A model generated the notes under the pieces. It did not search any database. It was not told where the DNA came from and saw only the letters and a list, made by a program, of their open reading frames with translations. Shown one piece after another: positions 25,876 through 34,575 of a stretch of 54,780 bases of DNA. Position numbers and translations under genes: made by a program. The stretch is from Hyphomicrobiales bacterium (GTDB taxonomy: Bacteria > Pseudomonadota > Alphaproteobacteria > Rhizobiales > Rhizobiaceae): NCBI GenBank assembly GCA_900472605.1, contig UCJD01000019.1:7807-62586 (forward strand), read 5' to 3'. Position 1 is the first letter of the stretch, and each line of letters opens with the position of its first letter.

Positions 25876-26847
25876 CTATCGCTCCTTGGTATAGGGCACG
25901 CCGCCGGCCTTCGGCGGGATGGCTTTCCCGATGAAGCCCGCCAAAAGCACGCAGGTGAGGATATAGGGCAGTGCCTGGAAAACCTGCACCGGCACCTCTC
26001 CGATGAGAGGGACGGGCTTGCCCTGCATGAAGTTGCCGAGCGCATCGAGGAAGCCGAACAGCAGGCAGGCGAACATGACAGGCACCGGCTTCCACTTGGC
26101 GAAGACGAGTGCGGCGAGCGCGATATAGCCCTTGCCGGCCGACATGTCCTTGATGAAGGCGGCCGATTGCGCGATCGCCAGATAGGTGCCGGCGAAGCCG
26201 CAGAGGATGCCGGCGCAGATGACCGCGCGGTAGCGCAGCCAGGTGACCGAGATGCCCGCCGTATCGACCGCGCCCGGGTTTTCGCCGACGGCGCGCATGC
26301 GCAGGCCAAAGCGCGTCCGGTAGAGGATCCACCAGGAGAGCGGTACGGCGAGGAAGGCGAGGTAGGTCAGGATGTTGTTGCCGGAGATGACGTTGGCATA
26401 GAGCGGCCCGAGGATCGGTACCTCGTGCAACGCCTCGGCACCGGGGAGCGTGATCGGCGTAAAGCGCGCCTCAGGCGCAAGCTGCGGTGAGCGCCCGCCC
26501 TGGCCGAACCACGCTTGGCCGAGCACGATGGTGATACCGGCGACGAAGAAGTTGATCGCGACGCCCGAGATGATCTGGTTGCCGCGATTGGTGATCGAGG
26601 CGAAGCCGTGCACGAAGCTCAGCGCCACCGAGCAGGCGATGCCGGCGCAAAGTCCTGCCCAGGGCGAGCCGGTGAGATAGGCGACGCAGGCTGCGGCAAA
26701 GGCCGAGCCCAGCATCTTGCCCTCGAGCCCGATGTCGAAGATCCCCGCGCGCTCGGAAAACAGCCCTGCCAGCGCCGTGAAGATCAGCGGGATCGACAGG
26801 CGGATCGTGGAGCTCAGAACGCTGATGAAGATATCGTAGAATTCCAT
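25876..26847 (-). CDS. BMP-type nucleoside ABC transporter permease 2
   Basis: Inner-membrane permease of 323 residues with about eight helices, of the branched-chain/ribose permease superfamily. The FDIGLEGKMLG stretch near residue 37 is the family's conserved GxEG motif. It is shorter than its partner, the usual pattern for the pair of permeases in BMP/nucleoside importers. It starts 11 bases after permease 1 and is followed by cdd. Confidence 0.92.
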   Translation of the reverse strand: MEFYDIFISVLSSTIRLSIPLIFTALAGLFSERAGIFDIGLEGKMLGSAFAAACVAYLTGSPWAGLCAGIACSVALSFVHGFASITNRGNQIISGVAINFFVAGITIVLGQAWFGQGGRSPQLAPEARFTPITLPGAEALHEVPILGPLYANVISGNNILTYLAFLAVPLSWWILYRTRFGLRMRAVGENPGAVDTAGISVTWLRYRAVICAGILCGFAGTYLAIAQSAAFIKDMSAGKGYIALAALVFAKWKPVPVMFACLLFGFLDALGNFMQGKPVPLIGEVPVQVFQALPYILTCVLLAGFIGKAIPPKAGGVPYTKER

Positions 26848-26858
26848 CGTCGTTTTCC

Positions 26859-27962
26859 TTAAGCCCGCTTGAACTGTTGGTAGAGGCGAACCATCGCCGG
26901 CCGGTACATGTACTCAAGCGCGCCGGCAAACAGGATGACGAGACCCTGGATGACCAGGATCATCTCGCGGGTGATATTCGGCATTTCGAACGAGATCCAG
27001 TCGCCGCCCTGATAGAGAATACCGAACAAGATGGCCGACAAGACGATTCCGACGGGATGGTTGCGTCCCATCAGCGACACCGCGATGCCGACGAAGCCGG
27101 CGCCGCCGACGAACTCCACCTGCAGGCGGGCCGACGAGCCCATGACCGGGTTGAGCGCCATCATGCCCGCCAGCGCGCCCGAAAGCAGCATGGCGATGAT
27201 GACGATACGTGCATAGGGAATGCCGGCATAGGCCGCCGCACTCGGGCTGACGCCGAGCGTGCGCATCTCGAAGCCGAGCTTGGTGCGCCAGATCAGCACC
27301 CAGACGAACCAGGCGGCGACCAGCGCGATGATGAAGGAGACGTTGAAGGGTGCGGCACCCAGCTTGGCGCCGAACATGTCCATGATCCAACCGAGCTTCG
27401 GCAGCTGCCCGCCCTCGAGGAAAGTGCGGGTTTCCGGCGCCATCTTGCCGGGCACGATCAGCACGTGCACGAGCAGATAGACCATCAATGCCGCGCCGAT
27501 ATAGTTGAACATGATCGTGGTGATGACGATATGGCTGCCACGCTTGGCCTGCAGCCAGGCTGGAATGAACGCCCAGGCCGCGCCGAACAGGCCAGCGCCG
27601 ACCACGGCGACGGGCATGGTCACGTACCACGGCACGAACTTGTCAAGCGCCAGCGCCACCAGCGCACAGCCCAGCCCGCCGAGATAGGCTTGGCCTTCCG
27701 AGCCGATGTTGAACAGCCCGGCATGGATGGCGACCGCCACCGACAGGCCGGTGAAGATGAAGCTGGTGGCATAGTACAGCGTAAAGCCGATGCCTTCGCC
27801 GCTCCCGAGCGCGCCTTCGATCAGAAGCGACAGTGCGCCGAGCGGGCTTTCGCCGATCAGCCAGACGACGAAGCCGGAGATCAGGAAGGCGGTGAGAAGG
27901 TTCAGGATCGGGATGAGGCCGTAGTTGATCCAGCGGGGGAGGGGAAGGGAAGCAGTGCTCAT
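26859..27962 (-). CDS. BMP-type nucleoside ABC transporter permease 1
   Basis: First permease, 367 residues from the ATG at 27962; an ATG six codons upstream falls inside the end of the ATPase gene and is less likely. GLFNIGSEGQAYLGG near residue 87 is the permease motif matching that of its partner. Multiple membrane helices are present. The ATPase stop overlaps the region just upstream, so the genes are translationally linked. Confidence 0.92.
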   Translation of the reverse strand: MSTASLPLPRWINYGLIPILNLLTAFLISGFVVWLIGESPLGALSLLIEGALGSGEGIGFTLYYATSFIFTGLSVAVAIHAGLFNIGSEGQAYLGGLGCALVALALDKFVPWYVTMPVAVVGAGLFGAAWAFIPAWLQAKRGSHIVITTIMFNYIGAALMVYLLVHVLIVPGKMAPETRTFLEGGQLPKLGWIMDMFGAKLGAAPFNVSFIIALVAAWFVWVLIWRTKLGFEMRTLGVSPSAAAYAGIPYARIVIIAMLLSGALAGMMALNPVMGSSARLQVEFVGGAGFVGIAVSLMGRNHPVGIVLSAILFGILYQGGDWISFEMPNITREMILVIQGLVILFAGALEYMYRPAMVRLYQQFKRA

Positions 27963-27969
27963 CAAGGCC

Positions 27970-29481
27970 TCACGCGGCAATGCCGGCCATCATCAGGCCG
28001 AGGGTCTGTTCACCGGCATCGGGCGTCTTCTCGCCGACAACATGGCCGGCGAACATGACAAGGATACGGTCTGAAAGGGCGCGGATTTCGTCGAGCTCGA
28101 CGGAGACGAGCAGGATTGCCTTGCCCGCGTCGCGCATCTCGATGATCCGGCGGTGGATGAATTCGATGGCGCCGATATCGACGCCGCGGGTAGGCTGGCC
28201 GATGATCAGCGCCGTCGGGTCGCGCTCGATCTCGCGGGCAACGACGATCTTCTGCTGATTGCCGCCGGAAAAATTGGCGGTCTTCAGCCGCGGGTTCGGT
28301 GGCCGGATGTCGTATTTCTCGATCTTCTCCATCGCGTCCTTGCGGATCGCTTCGAGGTCGAGCAGCGGGCCCTTGCTGTATTGAGGATTGCGGTGATAGC
28401 CGAGCACTGAGTTCTCGTATTCCTCGAACTTCAGCACGAGGCCCATGTGGTGGCGGTCCTCGGGGATGTGTGCGAGCCCAAGCTCGCGCAGCCGCGCCGG
28501 ATCGGCCTTGTCGATCGGTTGGCCATCGAGCAGGATCTCGCCCGAATGCGGCTTGCGGATGCCCGCGATCGCTTCGAGAAGCTCCGACTGCCCGTTGCCG
28601 GCAACCCCCGCCACGCCGACGATCTCGCTGGCGCGCACGTCGAACGACACGTTGTCGACCATGACGACGCCGCGGTCGTCCTTCACCGTCAGATTGCGCA
28701 CCGACAGGATGACCTTGCCGGGATTGGCCTCGCCCTTCTGCACACGAAGTAGCACGCGGCGGCCGACCATCAGCTCGGCCAGCTCCTCGACCGTCGTCTC
28801 GGCGGTCTTGCGGGTCGCCACCATCTCGCCGCGGCGCATGACCGACACCGTATCGGTGATCGCCATGATCTCGCGCAGCTTGTGGGTGATGAGGATGACC
28901 GTCTTGCCCTGGTCGCGCAGCACTTTGAGGATGCGGAACAGGTGGTCGGCTTCGGCAGGCGTCAGCACGCCGGTGGGCTCGTCGAGAATGAGGATCTCGG
29001 CGCCGCGATACATGGCTTTCAGGATTTCGACGCGCTGCTGCAGGCCAACAGGGAGCTGCTCGATCAGCGCATCCGGGTTGACCTCAAGGCCGTATTCCTT
29101 TTCCAGCCGCTTCAGTTCGGCGCGGGCCGACGCCACGCCGCGAGCGAGCAAAGCTCCGCCCTCGGCGCCGAGCATGATGTTCTCGAGTACCGTGAAATTA
29201 TCAACAAGCATGAAGTGCTGGTGCACCATGCCGATACCGGTTGCGATCGCCGTCTGGCTGTCCTTGATCGTCACGGCCTGGCCGTTGACCCGGATCTCGC
29301 CTTGGTCGGCGTGGTAGAAACCGTAGATGATCGACATCAGCGTCGATTTTCCGGCTCCGTTTTCCCCGATGATGCCGTGGATGGATCCCTTGGCGACGGT
29401 GAGGTTGATGTCTTTGTTGGCGTGGACGGCACCGAATTTCTTGTCGATGCCCACAAGTTCGATAGCGGGCGTGTCAGTCAC
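27970..29481 (-). CDS. Double-domain ATPase of BMP-type nucleoside ABC importer
   Basis: Cytoplasmic ATPase with two fused ABC domains, 503 residues. Domain 1 has an intact Walker A (GENGAGKST, about 37-45) and Walker B with ILDEPTGVL. Domain 2 has a degenerate P-loop (GVAGNGQSEL, no lysine) but a strong signature SGGNQQKI near 400. This asymmetric arrangement is usual for ribose/nucleoside importers. It lies between the binding-protein gene and the permeases. Confidence 0.94.
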   Translation of the reverse strand: MTDTPAIELVGIDKKFGAVHANKDINLTVAKGSIHGIIGENGAGKSTLMSIIYGFYHADQGEIRVNGQAVTIKDSQTAIATGIGMVHQHFMLVDNFTVLENIMLGAEGGALLARGVASARAELKRLEKEYGLEVNPDALIEQLPVGLQQRVEILKAMYRGAEILILDEPTGVLTPAEADHLFRILKVLRDQGKTVILITHKLREIMAITDTVSVMRRGEMVATRKTAETTVEELAELMVGRRVLLRVQKGEANPGKVILSVRNLTVKDDRGVVMVDNVSFDVRASEIVGVAGVAGNGQSELLEAIAGIRKPHSGEILLDGQPIDKADPARLRELGLAHIPEDRHHMGLVLKFEEYENSVLGYHRNPQYSKGPLLDLEAIRKDAMEKIEKYDIRPPNPRLKTANFSGGNQQKIVVAREIERDPTALIIGQPTRGVDIGAIEFIHRRIIEMRDAGKAILLVSVELDEIRALSDRILVMFAGHVVGEKTPDAGEQTLGLMMAGIAA

Positions 29482-29502
29482 AGCAGGCTCCAGATACGAA
29501 AA

Positions 29503-29537
29503 GGGCGTATGGCGAAAATCAATTCCGCCATACGCCC
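29503..29537 (-). terminator. Strong intrinsic terminator after the nucleoside-binding protein gene
   Basis: Perfect 12-bp stem (GGGCGTATGGCG against CGCCATACGCCC, loop of 11), followed on the minus strand by TTTTCG. It begins 16 bases past the binding-protein stop and ends before the ATPase start. It would let the binding protein be made in excess over the membrane parts. Confidence 0.8.
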
Positions 29538-29552
29538 AATTTCAGGCGCGGA

Positions 29553-30545
29553 TCACTTCGGGCAGGCGTTGTCCGAGGTGTAGTCGTGAACCTTGACGGT
29601 GCCCGCGATGATGTCGGCCTTGGCCTTTTCGACGGCTGCCAGCATTTCAGGCGTGATCAGCGCCTTGTTGTTGTCGTCGATCGCTGCCGAAACGCCGTCT
29701 TCCTTGACGCCGAGCGACTGCACGCCGCCGGTGAACTTGTCGGCCTTGGTGTCGGTGTAGGCGTTGTAGACGGCGAGATCGACGCGCTTGACCATCGAGG
29801 TCAGGACCGAGCCCGGATGCAGGTGGTTCTGGTTCGAATCGACGCCGATCGAGAACTTCTTGTTGTCGGCGGCAGTCTGCAGAACGCCGAGGCCGGTTGC
29901 GCCGGCTGCCGCGTAGATCACGTCTGCGCCCTGGTCGATCTGGTTCTTGGTGAGCTCACCGCCGCGAACCGGGTCGTTCCACGCTGCACCGGTCGTGCCG
30001 GTCATGTTCTGGAACACTTCCATCTTGGCGTTGGCAGCGCGCGCGCCCTGCTCGTAGCCGCACTCGAACTTGCGGATCAGCGGAATGTCCATGCCGCCGA
30101 CGAAACCGACCTTGCCTGTTTTCGACGCCATGCCGGCGAGAACGCCGACGAGGTACGATCCTTCTTCTTCCTTGTAGACGACCGAACGGACGTTCGGCTT
30201 GTCGACGACCGCGTCAACGATGATGAACTTGGTATCCGGGAATTCGGCCGCAACCTTCTCGATCGCCGAGGTCCAGGCGAAGGATACGGCAACAACCGGG
30301 TTGAAGCCGCGGCTGGCGAAGTTGCGGATGGCCTGTTCGCCCTGGGTGTCGCCTGTTGGTTCGAAGTCGCGGTAGGCGATACCGGTTTCCTTCTTGAACT
30401 TCTCGGCGCCATTGTAGGCGGCTTCGTTGAATGACTTGTCGAACTTTCCGCCGGTGCCGTAGACCAGTGCCGGCTTGACGTCGGCAGCGAGCGCCGTCGT
30501 GGACATGGCAGCCACGGCAAGGACGGTCAGAAGGGATTTTTTCAT
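29553..30545 (-). CDS. BMP-family substrate-binding lipoprotein/protein of nucleoside ABC importer
   Basis: Periplasmic binding protein of 330 residues. A signal peptide ends at about ALAAD (residue 21). The mature part begins VKPALVYGTGGKFDKSFNEAAY, the conserved start of the basic-membrane-protein (BMP/PnrA) family, which binds purine nucleosides in known cases. No lipobox is seen. Together with the double ATPase and two permeases, and followed by cdd, punA, deoC and deoA, it is best read as a nucleoside importer; the specific ligand is inferred from context. Confidence 0.92.
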   Translation of the reverse strand: MKKSLLTVLAVAAMSTTALAADVKPALVYGTGGKFDKSFNEAAYNGAEKFKKETGIAYRDFEPTGDTQGEQAIRNFASRGFNPVVAVSFAWTSAIEKVAAEFPDTKFIIVDAVVDKPNVRSVVYKEEEGSYLVGVLAGMASKTGKVGFVGGMDIPLIRKFECGYEQGARAANAKMEVFQNMTGTTGAAWNDPVRGGELTKNQIDQGADVIYAAAGATGLGVLQTAADNKKFSIGVDSNQNHLHPGSVLTSMVKRVDLAVYNAYTDTKADKFTGGVQSLGVKEDGVSAAIDDNNKALITPEMLAAVEKAKADIIAGTVKVHDYTSDNACPK

Positions 30546-30916
30546 TGTGCAGCCCTGTTGTTGCTATTTGTTAGGGGTCCTCCCGCAAGCCCGTTTTCAG
30601 GCATGTCTGCGGAACACCGACCTCCCCCCGGAGGCCTGGCTTGACGCATCCTTGCATGGCGCGAAAAAAAACTCACGGGAAATTTTTCGGCTGGTAAAAA
30701 TTTGCCGACATTGCGTAAAAACCGGCCAACGCAATCGTTTTTTACGCAAAACTACCGCTAAAATGCGATTTTTATAGCCATTTTGAAGCGCCGCCACACA
30801 ATTGCGGCCGCGCTGTCAATCATGTCCGCGCCACACGCTGATCGCCGATCGAGAACCATCGGCGCCACGTCAGGTAGCAGAAATGCTGACAAGGATGGTG
30901 GAGACCGGCGCGTCGC
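30546..30916. promoter_or_regulatory. Control region upstream of the nucleoside import/salvage operon
   Basis: This 371-base gap holds no convincing gene; the short open frame on the minus strand (30597-30797) has no family features. It is AT-rich at 30660-30790 and contains a perfect 11-base inverted repeat, TTGCGTAAAAA at 30711-30721 and TTTTTACGCAA at 30739-30749. The repeat lies about 165-205 bases upstream of the binding-protein start and is the likeliest operator in the block. Confidence 0.5.
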
Positions 30917-31234
30917 CTAAGCCGCGAAACGACCGGCAACAGGCGGCTTCTTGTAACCCGCCATCCACAGGAGGAGCGACAGGACCAGGAACACCGCAAA
31001 AGCCGGCTGCATCATCAGCCACTGGAAGCCGATCGTGTAGAAGCGGGGGTGGATATAGTAGGCGATGGTCGATTGCAGCGCCTCGAAGGATGAAGCACTC
31101 ATGTCCTGCCAGGCATCGCCCATCGGCGTGATGACCACCGAGGACGCCGCCACCGACTGGATGCTGTCGATCGTTCCGGCAATCACCGCGACCGCCAGCG
31201 CGATCAGGCTCGCCAAACGCAAAAGGAAACGCAT
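30917..31234 (-). CDS. Small two-helix membrane protein, unknown function
   Basis: 105 residues from the ATG at 31234, which has GGAGAG at good spacing; an ATG 21 codons upstream gives a polar extension without support. Hydrophobic segments lie at about 3-22 and 66-90, with a hydrophilic central loop and a basic C-terminus. It resembles conserved Rhizobiaceae proteins of unknown function, but I recognise no named family. It stands alone between the nucleoside operon and the tRNA gene. Confidence 0.65.
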   Translation of the reverse strand: MRFLLRLASLIALAVAVIAGTIDSIQSVAASSVVITPMGDAWQDMSASSFEALQSTIAYYIHPRFYTIGFQWLMMQPAFAVFLVLSLLLWMAGYKKPPVAGRFAA

Positions 31235-31383
31235 TACACTCTCCGCCACCGATCCGCCGGTTTTGACCCGGCCAGTTGCGCCCATTCTCCAAGACATGAG
31301 ACACTAGTGCCCCGCCGCCGGAACCGCAATGGACCGCATTCCGGCACTTTTGCTGGAAGAAGTCAAAAAACTGTTAGATTTAG

Positions 31384-31411
31384 GTTGATCCCTGAAAATT
31401 CATCGGTATAT
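31384..31411 (+). promoter_or_regulatory. Candidate promoter of tRNA-Ser
   Basis: TTGATC at 31384-31389 and TATATA at 31406-31411 with a 16-base spacer. They place the transcript start near 31418, about 43 bases before the mature tRNA 5' end. Confidence 0.5.
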
Positions 31412-31460
31412 ATCGCGCCGTTCCAACGATTTGCATCAAGCGATGCGGATCGGCAATCAA

Positions 31461-31550
31461 GGACAGGTGGCCGAGTGGTTTAAGGCGCACGCCTGGAACG
31501 CGTGTGTACGTGAAAGCGTACCGTGGGTTCGAATCCCACCTTGTCCGCCA
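31461..31550 (+). tRNA. tRNA-Ser (anticodon GGA)
   Basis: 90-base class II tRNA with a seven-base-pair acceptor stem (GGACAGG against CTTGTCC, one G-U pair), D-arm, and anticodon stem CACGC/GCGTG around loop CTGGAAC, which gives GGA. A long variable arm (GTACG/CGTAC), a T-arm with GGGTTCGAATCCC, and an encoded CCA complete it. The long variable arm and anticodon identify serine (UCC/UCU codons). Confidence 0.97.
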
Positions 31551-31777
31551 TTTCGTCGCAAGTCGATACCTCCAATATCCGTCGCGCCATCGACGTGCGA
31601 TTTGCTAGCCGATGCCCGCGTTCGTCCCGCGCTTCACCACCCTGTTGCATTCCGCCAACAGCCTCGCGCCGAATATCCCAAGCCCTTCTGTATTTCCCCC
31701 AGCGAACACAATTTGGTCACCGACAACGGGCCAGGGAGAGGGATCACAGACCACGTTTCTCATTGGATATCCTAAAA

Positions 31778-32488
31778 TTGCATAGCTTTTCCATTCTTCG
31801 GTCGCTTGTCGTGGCGGCCGGCGTTTCGCTGCTTGCGGCTTGCACGCAGCTTCCCTCCCAACCGATCGACGTCGCCATGCCCACACCGCCGGCCGTCGAG
31901 GCACCAGCGCCCGTCGAAGTGTCGCAGCCGGAGCGCCCGGTCGATAAGCCGGATTATCCGCTGATCTATGCCGATCTTGATGATAGCAACTATCGCCTCC
32001 CGGCGATCAGCTATGCCGAGGTCGATCCGCGCTATCTGCGCCAGGAGGTCGATTACCTCAGCGACGAGCCGCCGGGCTCGATCGTCGTCGATACCGAGAC
32101 CAAATTCCTCTATTTCATTCTGAAAAACGACCGGGCGATCCGCTATGGCGTCAGCCTGGGGGCCCAGGGTCGCGCCTGGAAGGGGCGGGCCGTGATCCAG
32201 TGGAAGCGCAAATGGCCGACCTGGACGCCGACGCCGTCGATGATCGGCCGCAATCCCAGGCTCAGCGAATGGAAGCAAGGCATGCCGCCGGGGCTCAGCA
32301 ATCCGCTCGGCGCCCGCGCGCTCTATATCTTCCAGGATGGCCAGGACACGCTCTATCGCATCCATGGCTCTCCGGAATGGCGCTCGATCGGCAAGAACGC
32401 TTCGTCCGGCTGCGTGCGCATGTTCAATCAGGATATCATCGATCTCTACGACAGGGTTCGCGGCAAGGCGATCCTCGTCGTCAAGTAA
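31778..32488 (+). CDS. L,D-transpeptidase (YkuD family) lipoprotein
   Basis: Periplasmic enzyme that makes 3-3 crosslinks or attaches proteins to peptidoglycan; about 236 residues. A signal sequence ends at LLAAC, so the protein is probably lipidated. The YkuD domain occupies about 105-235, with HGS and the catalytic SSGCVRM (the Cys in SGC) near the end. Start is uncertain: no ATG lies between the tRNA gene and the signal peptide, so TTG at 31778 (or TTG at 31763) is proposed. Read further upstream, the frame runs into the tRNA and is not real. Confidence 0.82.
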   Translation: MHSFSILRSLVVAAGVSLLAACTQLPSQPIDVAMPTPPAVEAPAPVEVSQPERPVDKPDYPLIYADLDDSNYRLPAISYAEVDPRYLRQEVDYLSDEPPGSIVVDTETKFLYFILKNDRAIRYGVSLGAQGRAWKGRAVIQWKRKWPTWTPTPSMIGRNPRLSEWKQGMPPGLSNPLGARALYIFQDGQDTLYRIHGSPEWRSIGKNASSGCVRMFNQDIIDLYDRVRGKAILVVK

Positions 32489-32496
32489 GATCGCTG

Positions 32497-32520
32497 CGGG
32501 CGCTGCCGAAGCGGCGCCCG
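32497..32520 (+). terminator. Hairpin after the L,D-transpeptidase gene
   Basis: 7-bp stem CGGGCGC/GCGCCCG with a ten-base loop, 8 bases past the stop. No U tract is seen, so termination is tentative. The rest of the gap to the convergent pncB stop (about 205 bases) shows no gene. Confidence 0.4.
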
Positions 32521-32725
32521 TCCGGCACGGATAATCGAGATGCAGGGGGCAAGCGTGGCATGCTGCCTTGCATCCCCGCCAATATGCTGTAAACGCAGCG
32601 TCGGAACGCGACCGCCGTTAACTTTAGAACGGGGTCGGGCGGCAGATTGACGTCACGTCGCTGTCACGAGATCACGTGGCCGTTCCCTCGTCCCCCAGCA
32701 CATGACTGCCCTCTTATAACGCGCC

Positions 32726-34030
32726 TCAGACCAGCACGGCCTGGTCGACCAGATCCTCGGTGCCGAAGAACTTCAGATAACGCTCGACTTCAGCCGGTTC
32801 ACCTGTCGCCTTCTGCGGGTTGTCGGAGAGTTTGACGGCCGGGCGGCCGTTGGCGTCGCTGACCTTGCAGACGATCGAAATCGGGTTGAGGCCGGAGATC
32901 TCGGTCGGGGCGCAGCCGGCGAAGTCGTTGGTGAGGTTGGTGCCCCAGCCGAAGCTCATGCGCACGCGGCCCTCGAAATGCTTGTAGGTATCGATGATCG
33001 CGTCGACGTCCATCCCGTCGGAGAAGATCAGCATCTTCTGCCGGGGATCGCGTCCCATCTTCTTCCACCAGGCGATGATCTTCTCGCCGCCTTCGATCGG
33101 TGGCGCGCTGTCGGGGCGAAAGCCGGTCCAGTCCGCCACCCATTCCGGCGCGTCGCGCAGGAAGGCGGCGGTGCCGAAGGCATCGGGAAGCACGATCAGG
33201 AGGTTGCCGCCGTAAAGCTTGTTCCAGTCGCGCAGCACCTTGTAGGGCGCGTTGCGCAGCTCCTCGTCGGTCTCGGCAAGCGCGGCCGCCACCATCGGCA
33301 GTTCATGCGCGTTGGTGCCGACCGCTTCGAGATCGTTGTCCATGGCGAGCAGCACGTTGCTGGTGCCAGTAAAGCCAGCGCCGATGCCTTCCTTGAGCGC
33401 CTCGACGCACCAGCGTTGCCACAAGAAGCTGTGGCGGCGGCGCGTTCCGAAGTCGGAAATGCGCAGGCCCGGCAGTTCGCGCAGCCGCTCGACCTTCTCC
33501 CACATGCGCGCCTTGGCGCGGGCATAGAGCACGTCGAGCGTAAATGGTCCGAGCGCGCGTAGCGCCGAGCGTGAGCGCAGCTCGTTGATGATCGCGAGCG
33601 CGGGAATTTCCCACATCGTCGTCTCTTTCCACGAACCGTGGAAATCGAGCCTGTACTGCCCGTCGCGCTTCGAAAGCTCGTATTCCGGCAGCTGGAAATG
33701 CGAGAGCCAGGCCAGGAATTCAGGCTCGAAGATCTGCGCACGGCCGTAAAAGCTGTTACCCGCCAGCCAGATCATCTCCTTCTTGGAAAGCCGCAGCGTC
33801 CGGGCGTGGTCGAGTTGCGCGCGCAGTTCTCCCTCGTCGATTTCCTCGGCCAGCAGCACCCGCTTGGTGCGGTTTATGACGGTAAAGGTGGCGTTGACCT
33901 CGGGATAGAGCTTCCAGATCATCTGCAGCATCAACAGCTTGTAGAAGTCAGTGTCGATCAGGCTGCGGACGATGGGGTCGAGTTTCCAAGCGTGGTTGTA
34001 AACGCGCCGTGCAATATCTGTCTTCGCCAT
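32726..34030 (-). CDS. pncB: Nicotinate phosphoribosyltransferase
   Basis: First enzyme of the NAD salvage route from nicotinate, using PRPP and ATP; 434 residues, typical of the long alphaproteobacterial form. The N-terminal region carries [20 protein letters not shown] (about 21-40), the hallmark of the family; later come the FSDGMDVD and [10 protein letters not shown] stretches that bind the PRPP site. The ATG at 34030 is chosen because MAKTDIA matches known starts; the open frame continues upstream but overlaps another gene. The gene stands alone and convergent with the L,D-transpeptidase. Confidence 0.95.
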   Translation of the reverse strand: MAKTDIARRVYNHAWKLDPIVRSLIDTDFYKLLMLQMIWKLYPEVNATFTVINRTKRVLLAEEIDEGELRAQLDHARTLRLSKKEMIWLAGNSFYGRAQIFEPEFLAWLSHFQLPEYELSKRDGQYRLDFHGSWKETTMWEIPALAIINELRSRSALRALGPFTLDVLYARAKARMWEKVERLRELPGLRISDFGTRRRHSFLWQRWCVEALKEGIGAGFTGTSNVLLAMDNDLEAVGTNAHELPMVAAALAETDEELRNAPYKVLRDWNKLYGGNLLIVLPDAFGTAAFLRDAPEWVADWTGFRPDSAPPIEGGEKIIAWWKKMGRDPRQKMLIFSDGMDVDAIIDTYKHFEGRVRMSFGWGTNLTNDFAGCAPTEISGLNPISIVCKVSDANGRPAVKLSDNPQKATGEPAEVERYLKFFGTEDLVDQAVLV

Positions 34031-34137
34031 CGATTCCACCCTATCCAATCCGGATGAAGTCGCCGAAAAGGCGCACGACAACCGGCCTGTGCGTCTTCTT
34101 ATCGAAAACTCGGCCGGCAATGTCCAGAACAAATAAA

Positions 34138-34162
34138 CCCGGCCGTTTCGAGCCAAGCCGGG
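34138..34162 (-). terminator. Intrinsic terminator after the small anchored protein gene
   Basis: Stem CCCGGC/GCCGGG with a 13-base loop, followed on the minus strand by TTTATTTGTT. It lies 17 bases past the stop of the gene at 34180-34518, which supports that gene being transcribed. Confidence 0.65.
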
Positions 34163-34179
34163 AGCAATCGGAGGCCCGC

Positions 34180-34518
34180 CTACTGCGCGTTTGTCGACGG
34201 CGCGTCTGCCCGCCCGGCGGGCGTCGGAGCTTCCGTGCCGGAGTGCCCGTCGCTGCCCTGAGCCGGAGCGGGCGCTGAGTGCGTGGGTTCGTCCGGTTGC
34301 GGCAAATGATAGCGGCTCCAGATCTCGACGGGGATCCAGACGGCGAACGCCAGAAGCAGTGCTGCGATCAGCACGCGCAAGATACGCAGGCTGGTCGGTG
34401 ACTTCCGCTTGGTCCGCCCGGTCATCGGTTCTTGTGGCGCCTGAGCGCGGCCCTCGCCTTCGCTCCACGGTCTCTCGATCCGCTCGACCATGCCTGCCCT
34501 TTCCAAATCGCGCGGCAT
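34180..34518 (-). CDS. Small single-pass membrane protein, unknown function
   Basis: 112 residues from the ATG at 34518, which is preceded by GAAGGGCGG; other ATGs at 34536, 34491 and 34425 are possible. A basic cytoplasmic part is followed by one hydrophobic segment ([20 protein letters not shown]) and a Pro/Ala/Ser-rich tail. This looks like a type II membrane anchor with a flexible exported tail. I recognise no family. The downstream terminator and the break with pncB argue that it is a real, separate gene. Confidence 0.5.
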   Translation of the reverse strand: MPRDLERAGMVERIERPWSEGEGRAQAPQEPMTGRTKRKSPTSLRILRVLIAALLLAFAVWIPVEIWSRYHLPQPDEPTHSAPAPAQGSDGHSGTEAPTPAGRADAPSTNAQ

Positions 34519-34575
34519 TGGCCGCCCTTCAAACATCAGGGAAAGAAACGGCCACTGGCAGCGATGGTTCCCGCC

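Noticed and set aside
30597..30797. Small minus-strand frame upstream of the nucleoside-binding protein gene
   Set aside because: No family features, lies in an AT-rich promoter region and covers the inverted repeat.
31431..31775. Open frame across the tRNA-Ser gene
   Set aside because: Its N-terminal half is the translation of the tRNA (a known false gene pattern) and the rest has no family features.
31523..31777. N-terminal extension of the L,D-transpeptidase
   Set aside because: The extra 85 residues begin inside the tRNA and precede a clear lipoprotein signal; they are not coding.
34031..34468. N-terminal extension of pncB
   Set aside because: The family N-terminus is at 34030; the upstream codons overlap another gene and a terminator hairpin.
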